A stretch of 12,838 nt of DNA from Sedimentisphaerales bacterium (GTDB lineage: Bacteria > Planctomycetota > Phycisphaerae > Sedimentisphaerales > Anaerobacaceae), in NCBI GenBank assembly GCA_016933985.1, contig JAFGTU010000317.1, forward strand, positions 1 through 12,838, written 5' to 3'. Under the pieces are notes generated by a model. The model saw only the letters and a program-made list of their open reading frames with translations. It was not told where the DNA came from and did no database searches. Below are positions 1 to 6,035 of this stretch, piece by piece. The position numbers were made by a program, and so were the translations under genes. Numbering within the stretch: position 1 is the first letter of the stretch; each line of letters opens with the position of its first letter.

Positions 1-14
1 CGTGGGTTTGACAT
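1..14 (-). CDS. possible start of a further gene running off the window edge
   Basis: Thirty bases past the TAG at 42-44, an ATG (complement of 12-14) opens with MSNP. It has AAGGA seven bases upstream, a normal ribosome-binding distance. This would be the next gene in the minus-strand train. The ATG is in the same frame as the truncated NTPase and no stop separates it from that TAG. It could therefore equally be an internal Met of an originally longer NTPase, or the restart point for its second half. Only four codons are visible, so nothing can be said about the product. Confidence 0.25.
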
Positions 15-41
15 GGCCACTTCCTTTCTTTGAACTACATA

Positions 42-905
42 CTAAGTCAAATTCAGGAAATGTCCAATTCCGACTGAATCATTACACCTGTACTCTCGAA
101 GCGTGAGAATAACCGGCACGAGACGCCATTGCTCTTTGTCTGCTCCCTTCAGCACCTCCCAAATCGGTATCTTTCTCTGTTTTTCATCTCTCTTCAGGAG
201 TTTGATGATTTTCCTGTCGTCTGGACCTGCCAGAAATACCGCGGCCGCAAGTGACTGTAAAGCCTGCATTAGGTAGCTCTTGCCTACTCCTGCTTGACCA
301 GTAACAACAAGTAATGGGTTTGCCAAGAGTGTTCCCACGCTCCGACCAACTTCCTCTGATTCACCAATCGAAGGAATGTTAGGAAAAATAAGAAAAGGGC
401 AACTCAGATTATTAAAAGCATCAATGACATTTTTGCAGTACTGCTCCAGTATACTTGAGTCCAATGTTGCGGGCAGTTCCTGTTCCGGCGGCTTCACTGG
501 CTCGACATACGGTGGCGGCACAAAATCTCTGTTAATGTGGATCTTTACAGCATCAACAAGGATATCGTAGAAGAACTTCAGGCACAGCCTTGCATCATAT
601 TCTTTAATTTCTTCGGGGTTAAAGTGCACACCAGGATTTATTGTTGACCGTATCTTCCGAATTTTGTCGTAAATTTCTTTGTCTATCTTGTTTCGGAGCC
701 TCTCTATGTTTTTCTTATAAAGCTTCGGGGCATCTGTCTGATCCTCTAAGTAATGAAAATAGATCAGATGTATTACGAACTCCTCCAAAGCTGTACGGAC
801 ATTCACAGCATACACCTTGATATCCGAGAAAATATGCTTCTCCGCGGCTTTTAGACTTGCACCAACTTGCCCGAACCCCTCTCCCACAAAGTCGAAGTTT
901 GACAT
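42..905 (-). CDS. DUF4145-like domain plus truncated NACHT/STAND P-loop NTPase
   Basis: Residues about 16-125 form a helical domain ending in an IRxxxNxxVH-like stretch (residues 85-94), which resembles DUF4145, a domain often attached to restriction and defence proteins. A Pro-rich linker (129-145) follows, then a P-loop: Walker A GQAGVGKS at 203-210, preceded by the hydrophobic strand LLVVT. VPVILTLREY at 263-272 is the strand that follows Walker A in NACHT/STAND ATPases. The frame ends at a TAG only 15 residues later, before any Walker B or the winged-helix and sensor regions, so the ATPase as read is incomplete. AAGGAG lies nine bases before the ATG. It is the last complete gene of the AT-rich minus-strand train, 81 bases after the beta-CASP gene. 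If the TAG is real this may be a broken gene; if not, the protein continues beyond the window. The domain calls come from motif reading only. Confidence 0.7.
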   Translation of the reverse strand: MSNFDFVGEGFGQVGASLKAAEKHIFSDIKVYAVNVRTALEEFVIHLIYFHYLEDQTDAPKLYKKNIERLRNKIDKEIYDKIRKIRSTINPGVHFNPEEIKEYDARLCLKFFYDILVDAVKIHINRDFVPPPYVEPVKPPEQELPATLDSSILEQYCKNVIDAFNNLSCPFLIFPNIPSIGESEEVGRSVGTLLANPLLVVTGQAGVGKSYLMQALQSLAAAVFLAGPDDRKIIKLLKRDEKQRKIPIWEVLKGADKEQWRLVPVILTLREYRCNDSVGIGHFLNLT

Positions 906-986
906 AAATCTTGGCTCCTTAGATACTCGCAGACCACAAGCTGCAATTATCGATCAGCAACATAATCAAAGATGAGTAACGTATCA

Positions 987-2270
987 TCAGATTTCCACCA
1001 TCTCCCCGTCCTTCACAATCATAACATTATCGCCAAAAAGTTCAGGATATTTTTCGGGGAAGAAAGTGTGGATGGGGATTATGAATTCAGGCTCTATTGC
1101 CCTGACGAATTTCTTCAGATCATCAATGTAGGCATGCCCGCTGCAATGAACATGCAGAACAGAAACATGATTCTTTTCCCAGAACCCTTTCACACCAGGA
1201 AAGTATCCATCCCACATAGAGTAAATCAGAGTTGTTCCTTCCAAGTGTCCCTTCTTTGAAAATATTTGTTTGGTCAAGTATGAGTCTTTTATAACCAGCC
1301 TATTCCTAACGCCTTGCATCTGATCATACGTTATCTTTGCTGATTTGAACTTGAACAGGCTTTTGTCCTCAGCCATCTTGTCTGTGTAGCTGTTAGGAAC
1401 AAAGAATATCCTCATGTTCTCCCCCCAGTCAAACTGAGGTATGTGGGCAGATATTTTCTTCAGCTTGTGAAGAACGAGCGCAGTATAGGGATCTATTACA
1501 AAGATTCTCCCGCTTCGCTTACAGGCCCTATATACAGAGACCAGTCTGTCGATATTCTGGGAGGAACAAGCCATAAAATACATCCGCTCTTTGTTTCTAA
1601 AAAGATCGACCAGCTTGTTCTCTATATCCTCTTCGCTCTTATAGTCGCCTTCCTCTCTGCCCATCATCGAGCCTTCAAGCAGCAAATATGAGACGTTCTG
1701 TGGAGGCCGTCTTAACATGTTGTCGAAGAGGATCCCCTTTCTTCCGTGCGCTCGAAAATCCCCTGAATAGAAGATTCTCTTGCCCTCAGCCTCTATCAAA
1801 AACGCCAGAGCGGCAAAGCCGGAGTGATCGACCAAATATGGTGTTACGTTGAAATCCCCTTCCTGAAACGGTTCCCACACCGTAACCGGCCGGACGTTGC
1901 CTGCCTCGTAATTCGTCTGCCCGAAGAAATGGGAGACTTCAATCAGCTCCTTACACCCCTCGCTAAGATAGACGGGTATTCGTGAATTGATGAATGATAA
2001 GAGGCCGTAGTGATCCTGATGCGGATGGCTCAATAGAACCGCATTCACAGTCGGCTGCTCACCTTCATACAGCCCTTTTATTCTCGGCAGCACACCACTC
2101 AGGATTAGCTCGTCTTTTGACTTGCCCTTGAACCGGCTGAAGTCAAACTGCTCCCTGTTCTCATCAACTAAAGGCAGCCCAAAATCAATCAGAACGCGTG
2201 AACCCCCCGATTGAAGCTCAACACACGTCCCCCCAATCTCTTCCGAACCTCTGTGAATGGTAAGTTTCAT
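987..2270 (-). CDS. beta-CASP metallo-beta-lactamase nuclease, short RNase J-like
   Basis: This is a metallo-beta-lactamase fold nuclease predicted to cut RNA (or DNA) with two zinc ions. The zinc motifs are complete: SHPHQDHYG at residues 81-89 gives H82, H84, D86 and H87. H149 (VDHSG) is motif 3 and D171 (SGDFR) is motif 4. The beta-CASP insert is present: acidic motif A (LLLEGS, E199), motif B in HCSGHA (H379) and motif C in PIHTF (H401). The SGHA...PIH arrangement is typical of RNase J and CPSF73-type enzymes. At 427 residues it stops shortly after motif C and lacks the RNase J C-terminal domain, so it is a compact paralogue rather than the housekeeping enzyme. The start lies 18 bases after the stop of the HEPN gene, with only a weak TGGGAT ribosome-binding site, which suggests translational coupling. 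Family call is firm; the role in this operon is inferred. Confidence 0.9.
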   Translation of the reverse strand: MKLTIHRGSEEIGGTCVELQSGGSRVLIDFGLPLVDENREQFDFSRFKGKSKDELILSGVLPRIKGLYEGEQPTVNAVLLSHPHQDHYGLLSFINSRIPVYLSEGCKELIEVSHFFGQTNYEAGNVRPVTVWEPFQEGDFNVTPYLVDHSGFAALAFLIEAEGKRIFYSGDFRAHGRKGILFDNMLRRPPQNVSYLLLEGSMMGREEGDYKSEEDIENKLVDLFRNKERMYFMACSSQNIDRLVSVYRACKRSGRIFVIDPYTALVLHKLKKISAHIPQFDWGENMRIFFVPNSYTDKMAEDKSLFKFKSAKITYDQMQGVRNRLVIKDSYLTKQIFSKKGHLEGTTLIYSMWDGYFPGVKGFWEKNHVSVLHVHCSGHAYIDDLKKFVRAIEPEFIIPIHTFFPEKYPELFGDNVMIVKDGEMVEI

Positions 2271-2288
2271 ATGCTATCCCAGTTGAGC

Positions 2289-4121
2289 TTATTTCTTCAG
2301 ACCAACTTGAAAGAAATCGTCGTAGATTTCATCGCAAATGAAGTACTTCCGTAAAGCAACAAAAGCGTTCCCTGAATACATTATGAGCCGCCTGTCTATG
2401 TAATTGTCCATACCCTCAACTACTCGCCTCTCAACAGTCTGGAAGTCAGATTCGAATCCCATAACTGACTTTGCCCGAAAAACCTGCCCCATTCCCTCCT
2501 TGAATTCAGCATGCAAAGGTATAAGAATTTCTTTGTCTCTGAAGCCATCCCTTAGCACACCGACAAGAATGGGAAGAATCTCAGACATTTTGGCTGCCAC
2601 TTCATTTATGATTCGGCAGCGGGATAGCCGGTCAGTATCACCCGAATGAGCCAATTGATTACGTGCGGCAAGCAACTCTGATATCTTGTCTGATTTCTGG
2701 TAATAGCCGGAACCAATTGAGATCATTACTGGTATATAGTTGGCGGCCTGTTTGCACATTAGCCCAAAGAGTGTCGCCCAAGTTCCGTCGCTCACGGGCT
2801 TGCCTGATTCAACACGCCCTATCGCATCGGCCAAATTGGCTGGTTTGGGCTCACCGGAGCTCGGCCAGTTCTGTTCAAATTCCTCTATAGCCAAACAGGC
2901 CATTACTTGATAAAGCTTGCCTGCAAAGTTCACACCGGTATCTGCTTTTTGATCGGGATCGGCCCGGAGAAAGTCACGGTAGGGCTTCTCGATGAAATAT
3001 GGTAACGGTTGTATCAGAGAATCAACTTCTTCCAGATATGCACTTCGGGTAATTTCTATACCCTGCAATTTCCTCCATGTAAGATCCAGAGTTTTTTCTG
3101 CTGTTGCCCGTTCCTGTGACAGAGAAAGAAATGTCCTGCTGAAGTGTTCTCTTGTTGCCCTCAATTCGATTGCCCATCTGATTTGCCTCTCTGTCTGCCG
3201 GGGGATTTCTATCACTATTTCCGAGAAGCGTGTCACAAGGTCACCGAGTGAGCTTGCATTCTCCAATTTCGAGAGTACAGTTGCACCCTCTTCGGTATTG
3301 CTAAAATAATCAGTTAAGAAAGTGGTGGATGCCTTTGGAAGGTTCGGAGCTAGATATATCCCTAAGTAATTGTACTCATCACTAAACTGATAATGTGTAT
3401 GCTTCAACGGCTGGAATATCCATCTCCAGAGTAATCCAAACGGGGGTAACTTAGGTAAGTTTAGGTGTTTCAGGAATGTAGAATGGCCTTCACATGTAGG
3501 TCCCCATAGGGTCGAAAAACGAAGAGACCGTCTCGGAGTTAGCGTAACAAAATGTTCCTCAGCCGAAGACCTAAGATCTTCAGGCATCTTCTGAAGGTAA
3601 CGTTTCAAATCGAGAATATAAGGCTCTTTGTCAATACAAACAACGAGATATAGGCCTGAAACAAATTCTGAAAGCTTGCGTTTTACTGTATTAACTCGAG
3701 CAAAAGGGCAGTTCTCAATATGTGACTCTTTCTTTCCACTTAGAAGGAAACGCAGTATTTCCACAAGCTCACCAGCATTGTGTACTCTGAGGAATGGCTC
3801 ATATTCAGGATACCCGTACGTGAGATTTCCATCCTCTGGCAAAACAAAGGCTTGAGAGATATTTTTTTCTTCAACTCCAAGCCAGGGCACGAATTTAGCT
3901 TGAGACCACGTGCGTCTTTTTGGGTCGAAACTGGATTTGGGAAAGTTAGATTCATGTATGTAAAGGTCAAGAGTTTGCATTCTCTCACCCGTGTTACAAT
4001 ACGACCAATCATAAGCGATCTCCGGGACGACCTGCTCAATTGCTTTAGCACACGCGTCCAGAAGCAAATGAGGGCGACCGGTGGAGTTTTCACCTTGTCT
4101 GTTTTCAGAATTGTCGTTCAT
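2289..4121 (-). CDS. large unrecognised protein with C-terminal HEPN-like domain
   Basis: I do not recognise the full-length family. The first about 290 residues are mixed alpha/beta with no motif I can name. From about 295 to 355 the chain is highly charged and helical (RxTERQIRWAIELRATREHF), likely coiled or helical-bundle. Residues about 395-525 form a helical region with RNQLAH at 487-492, exactly the R(N/H/D)xxxH signature of HEPN ribonuclease domains, in the usual context of a helix entering a polar loop (LLAARNQLAHSGD). About 85 further residues follow, rich in Arg and aromatics. HEPN proteins are common in toxin-antitoxin, CRISPR-associated and abortive-infection systems. Here the gene sits between a predicted PD-(D/E)xK nuclease (107 bases upstream) and a beta-CASP nuclease (18 bases downstream). 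AAGGA lies eight bases before the ATG. RNase activity is inferred from one motif; the domain could be a non-catalytic HEPN fold. Confidence 0.75.
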   Translation of the reverse strand: MNDNSENRQGENSTGRPHLLLDACAKAIEQVVPEIAYDWSYCNTGERMQTLDLYIHESNFPKSSFDPKRRTWSQAKFVPWLGVEEKNISQAFVLPEDGNLTYGYPEYEPFLRVHNAGELVEILRFLLSGKKESHIENCPFARVNTVKRKLSEFVSGLYLVVCIDKEPYILDLKRYLQKMPEDLRSSAEEHFVTLTPRRSLRFSTLWGPTCEGHSTFLKHLNLPKLPPFGLLWRWIFQPLKHTHYQFSDEYNYLGIYLAPNLPKASTTFLTDYFSNTEEGATVLSKLENASSLGDLVTRFSEIVIEIPRQTERQIRWAIELRATREHFSRTFLSLSQERATAEKTLDLTWRKLQGIEITRSAYLEEVDSLIQPLPYFIEKPYRDFLRADPDQKADTGVNFAGKLYQVMACLAIEEFEQNWPSSGEPKPANLADAIGRVESGKPVSDGTWATLFGLMCKQAANYIPVMISIGSGYYQKSDKISELLAARNQLAHSGDTDRLSRCRIINEVAAKMSEILPILVGVLRDGFRDKEILIPLHAEFKEGMGQVFRAKSVMGFESDFQTVERRVVEGMDNYIDRRLIMYSGNAFVALRKYFICDEIYDDFFQVGLKK

Positions 4122-4228
4122 AACCTACATCCTTTCCAATATGAACTGCGGTCAACAGGATGGTTTCAGACAGATTTCAACGATCAGACGCGGCTTGAAT
4201 AAATCGGCTAATGCCATCATTCGTTGAC

Positions 4229-5323
4229 TCAAAACATATTATCGCTCAGAGAACCAGAGAATTTCTCACTAACGATTTCCAGGAACTCATTCCCGGTCAT
4301 CCAATTATTCATATTCTTCTTCCCAATGGGATCGTCTTTGAAATCCCACTTGTACATCCGTTCTCTTATATGTGCTGGGGGAGAATTTCTCATAGCACGT
4401 ACCCCCCCAGCATTATATCCAACCAATATTGCATCACCTTCCGTCCGACATTTTCTGACCATCTCGGAGAAAGGCAATTGCCCACGATAGTTGGGTCCGC
4501 TCCTGCTCCTTTCAACTGGACTTGACGGATTCGAATCAGCGCCTTTAGTTGCCGTTTCAATACTCTCCAAAATATAGAGCGGTGAATCAGAAACATCCAA
4601 ACAATCGAAAACCTTCTTCCATGTGACTATCTTATGGCTTTCAGATGAGGGTTTACCTTTTTTGATGAGAAAGACGAAATGGGTTCTTACTCCTAAAAGG
4701 TCTTCCATGAAATATTTTTGTAATTCTGTTTGCCCAATTCTTCGAATGCCCCTTTGTTCAAATATTCTCTTTTCCTCAGACTTTGCTGGATAGGACCCTT
4801 CGCCAGATTCGGACTTGGCTTCGATACAAATTGCACTGTCTTTCGATGTATGAATGACGATATCTGGCTTTGCTTTGAAAGACCATTTGAACTTGCACAC
4901 ATTGAGCAAGTCATCATTGTCAGAAATGTGTTCTGCAAAACTTGGCAAGCTCCATGTACCTGGACTTTGGATGTCGTGCTCAGATGCTTTGGGGACAGCT
5001 CCGAAAAAACGGTTGAATTCCACAATGCTCTTTTCAAACACGCCTTGGTCGCATTTAAGAGTCAAGAAGCTCTTTATTAATCCTCTTTTCTGATCGTTTC
5101 CTTGTAGCTTATTCCAGAGGTCGCGAAGATAAGAATATTCAACATACACTCCAAATTGCTCCTGAACAATTTGGATGTTCTTGTCTATCAGTTCAAGAAA
5201 CCTCTCCATATTGCCAGGCTTCAAGAGCAGATAGTAAAGAACCGCGGCAAAGTTTCTTTCTTCACGATTGAAACAAGAGTAGTTCTCAACGATGCCAGCA
5301 TACTCCCGCATGTTCATTCCCAT
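4229..5323 (-). CDS. PD-(D/E)xK family nuclease with separate C-terminal module
   Basis: The N-terminal about 110 residues are helical (FNREERNFAAVLYYLLL at 18-34) and unassigned. The central part carries a PD-(D/E)xK nuclease core: PDIVIHTS at 153-160 gives D154, and CIEAKSESG at 166-174 gives E168 and K170 at the end of the next strand. GQTELQKYF at 197-205 then supplies a Q-x-x-x-Y type helix (Q200-region/Y204), as in RecB-like and restriction nucleases. After a low-complexity Ser/Pro linker (260-278) comes a distinct C-terminal module at about 280-352, with VGYNAGG (301-307), RMYKWD (322-327) and NNWMTGNEFLEIV (339-351); it looks like a small accessory domain. The start is the first of three near Mets, chosen because AAAGGA lies seven bases before it. 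The gene begins 17 bases after the 133-aa gene. A DNA-cutting or DNA-sensing role is inferred; the catalytic residues look intact. Confidence 0.8.
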   Translation of the reverse strand: MGMNMREYAGIVENYSCFNREERNFAAVLYYLLLKPGNMERFLELIDKNIQIVQEQFGVYVEYSYLRDLWNKLQGNDQKRGLIKSFLTLKCDQGVFEKSIVEFNRFFGAVPKASEHDIQSPGTWSLPSFAEHISDNDDLLNVCKFKWSFKAKPDIVIHTSKDSAICIEAKSESGEGSYPAKSEEKRIFEQRGIRRIGQTELQKYFMEDLLGVRTHFVFLIKKGKPSSESHKIVTWKKVFDCLDVSDSPLYILESIETATKGADSNPSSPVERSRSGPNYRGQLPFSEMVRKCRTEGDAILVGYNAGGVRAMRNSPPAHIRERMYKWDFKDDPIGKKNMNNWMTGNEFLEIVSEKFSGSLSDNMF

Positions 5324-5340
5324 ATTGCATTCCTTTCCTA

Positions 5341-5742
5341 TTACAACTTTCTGCGAAAATCGCAGTCAGTGAGACGGCCATATTTACGCCAGTAAGTAGT
5401 CCCAAGAACATCCTCTTCTTTGTCCAAAGGCTTAAATATCCACTTGTCGGGGCGGTCAATCATAACCTGCCAGACAATCAATCCGAAGAACCATCCAGAC
5501 TGCTCCTTGCTTCTTCCGCATGCCAAATAGAGCGGCTCGTAAACAGTCCCTTCCCAGTCGTGGCCCGGTATGAAGCTTGAAACAAAAGGCTTATCTGGAG
5601 GAACAGAGTCAACATATGCGTTAATTGCTTCTACAACCGCTTCATAGTCACTATCCGACAAATTGTCCCGCCAGATACCAAAATGGGCTCGTCTTCGACG
5701 AGGTATGCCAGTGATCTTCTTACCATCTATACTGAATAGCAT
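5341..5742 (-). CDS. hypothetical protein, 133 aa, second gene of the minus-strand train
   Basis: I do not recognise this family by name. The protein is soluble and aromatic-rich: 10 Trp or Tyr in the last 70 residues. It has an Arg cluster near the start (RRRRAHFG at 15-22), a helix (DSDYEAVVEAINAYV, 30-44), a loop GHDWEGTVYEPLY (60-72) and a hydrophobic helix with Trp (WFFGLIVWQVM, 83-93). It has no signal peptide, no catalytic motif I can name, and no membrane segment beyond that one amphipathic-looking stretch. Its start is well supported: AGGAGG eight bases upstream overlaps the stop codon of the 52-aa frame. Its stop lies 17 bases before the PD-(D/E)xK gene. Tight linkage suggests a partner or accessory role with the nuclease, but gene order is the only support. 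Confidence 0.8.
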   Translation of the reverse strand: MLFSIDGKKITGIPRRRRAHFGIWRDNLSDSDYEAVVEAINAYVDSVPPDKPFVSSFIPGHDWEGTVYEPLYLACGRSKEQSGWFFGLIVWQVMIDRPDKWIFKPLDKEEDVLGTTYWRKYGRLTDCDFRRKL

Positions 5743-5750
5743 TCCGCTTT

Positions 5751-5756
5751 CCTCCT
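5751..5756 (-). promoter_or_regulatory. Shine-Dalgarno of the 133-aa gene overlapping the upstream stop
   Basis: The minus strand reads AGGAGG eight bases before the ATG at 5742. Its first two bases are the last two of the TAG that ends the 52-aa frame. It fixes the start of the 133-aa gene and suggests ribosomes pass from one frame to the next. Confidence 0.75.
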
Positions 5757-5913
5757 ATACGAACAGCCGCACGTCTTCTTCGGACTCCAGGGGGTAGCAG
5801 TTATCTTCTCTCAAACTGCCGTACAATCCCTTGGGCTTAACCTGCCGATATATCGGCACAAAAAAGCTCATTCTGAAGAACCACTTCCTAATGTTCGAGG
5901 CAGTCTTACCCAT
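5755..5913 (-). CDS. small 52-aa protein heading the minus-strand train
   Basis: This open frame runs from an ATG (complement of 5911-5913) to a TAG (5755-5757). An in-frame TAA lies just four codons upstream, so the start cannot be further out. AAGGGG lies about six bases before the ATG. The peptide begins MGKTASNIRKWFFRM, is basic and aromatic in its first half, and acidic near the end (LESEEDVRLFV). The TAG overlaps the strong AGGAGG of the 133-aa gene, an arrangement typical of translationally coupled pairs, and this is the main reason to believe it. I recognise no family. A 16-base perfect palindrome falls inside the frame at residues 19-24. It might instead be a leader segment with no function as a protein. 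Confidence 0.5.
   Translation of the reverse strand: MGKTASNIRKWFFRMSFFVPIYRQVKPKGLYGSLREDNCYPLESEEDVRLFV
5843..5858. repeat. perfect 16-base palindrome
   Basis: TGCCGATATATCGGCA reads identically on both strands and ends exactly there (flanking C and C do not pair). It lies 55-70 bases inside the first frame of the minus-strand train. The length and symmetry fit a dimeric repressor or restriction/modification control site. In RNA it could fold to a six-pair stem with an ATAT loop. Confidence 0.6.
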
Positions 5914-5931
5914 AGTGTCCCCTTATCCCCT

Positions 5932-5981
5932 GTCGTGCCTTAGTGTCTTAGTGGCCAAATATCTCTGTGTTCTCTGTGGCC
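5932..5981. repeat. degenerate GTG-type direct repeat in the divergent intergenic region
   Basis: Two related halves lie head to tail: CTTAGTGTCTTAGTGGCC (5939-5956) and TCTCTGTGTTCTCTGTGGCC (5962-5981). Each is itself a near-doubling of CTnnGTGt and ends in GTGGCC. A third weaker copy, GTCGTGCC, precedes them at 5932. From memory, similar cTcTGTGttCTcTGTGG strings occur between genes in many environmental bacterial genomes; I could not check this here. It explains most of the space between the island and ispE. Confidence 0.55.
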
Positions 5982-6011
5982 GATTTTTCTACTAAACTAA
6001 GGCCGGCCGAC

Positions 6012-6017
6012 TATAAT
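6012..6017 (+). promoter_or_regulatory. candidate -10 box for ispE
   Basis: A perfect TATAAT lies 18 bases before the proposed ispE ATG at 6036. No good -35 is present; TCTACT at 5988-5993 matches TTGACA at three of six positions with an 18-base spacer. If used, the transcript would start about 6024 with a leader of some 12 bases. It falls inside the longer reading frame that opens at 5967, one reason to prefer the later start for ispE. Confidence 0.35.
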
Positions 6018-6035
6018 GTCAACAAGCGTAACTAT

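Noticed and set aside
42..44. TAG read as an amino acid (stop-codon recoding)
   Set aside because: TAG also ends the amidohydrolase, the SPFH gene and the 52-aa frame at natural protein ends, so it works as a stop here.
3780..4202. 140-aa plus-strand frame opposite the start of the HEPN gene
   Set aside because: It lies antisense to the supported gene, has no recognisable domain, and the minus-strand frame has a good ribosome site.
4122..4228. internal promoter or small gene in the 107-base gap between the nuclease and HEPN genes
   Set aside because: TTGAAA is present but there is no matching -10 at a proper distance, and no frame with a ribosome site.
5967..6035. N-terminal extension of ispE
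   Set aside because: The extra 23 residues do not resemble the family and overlap the intergenic repeat and the TATAAT.
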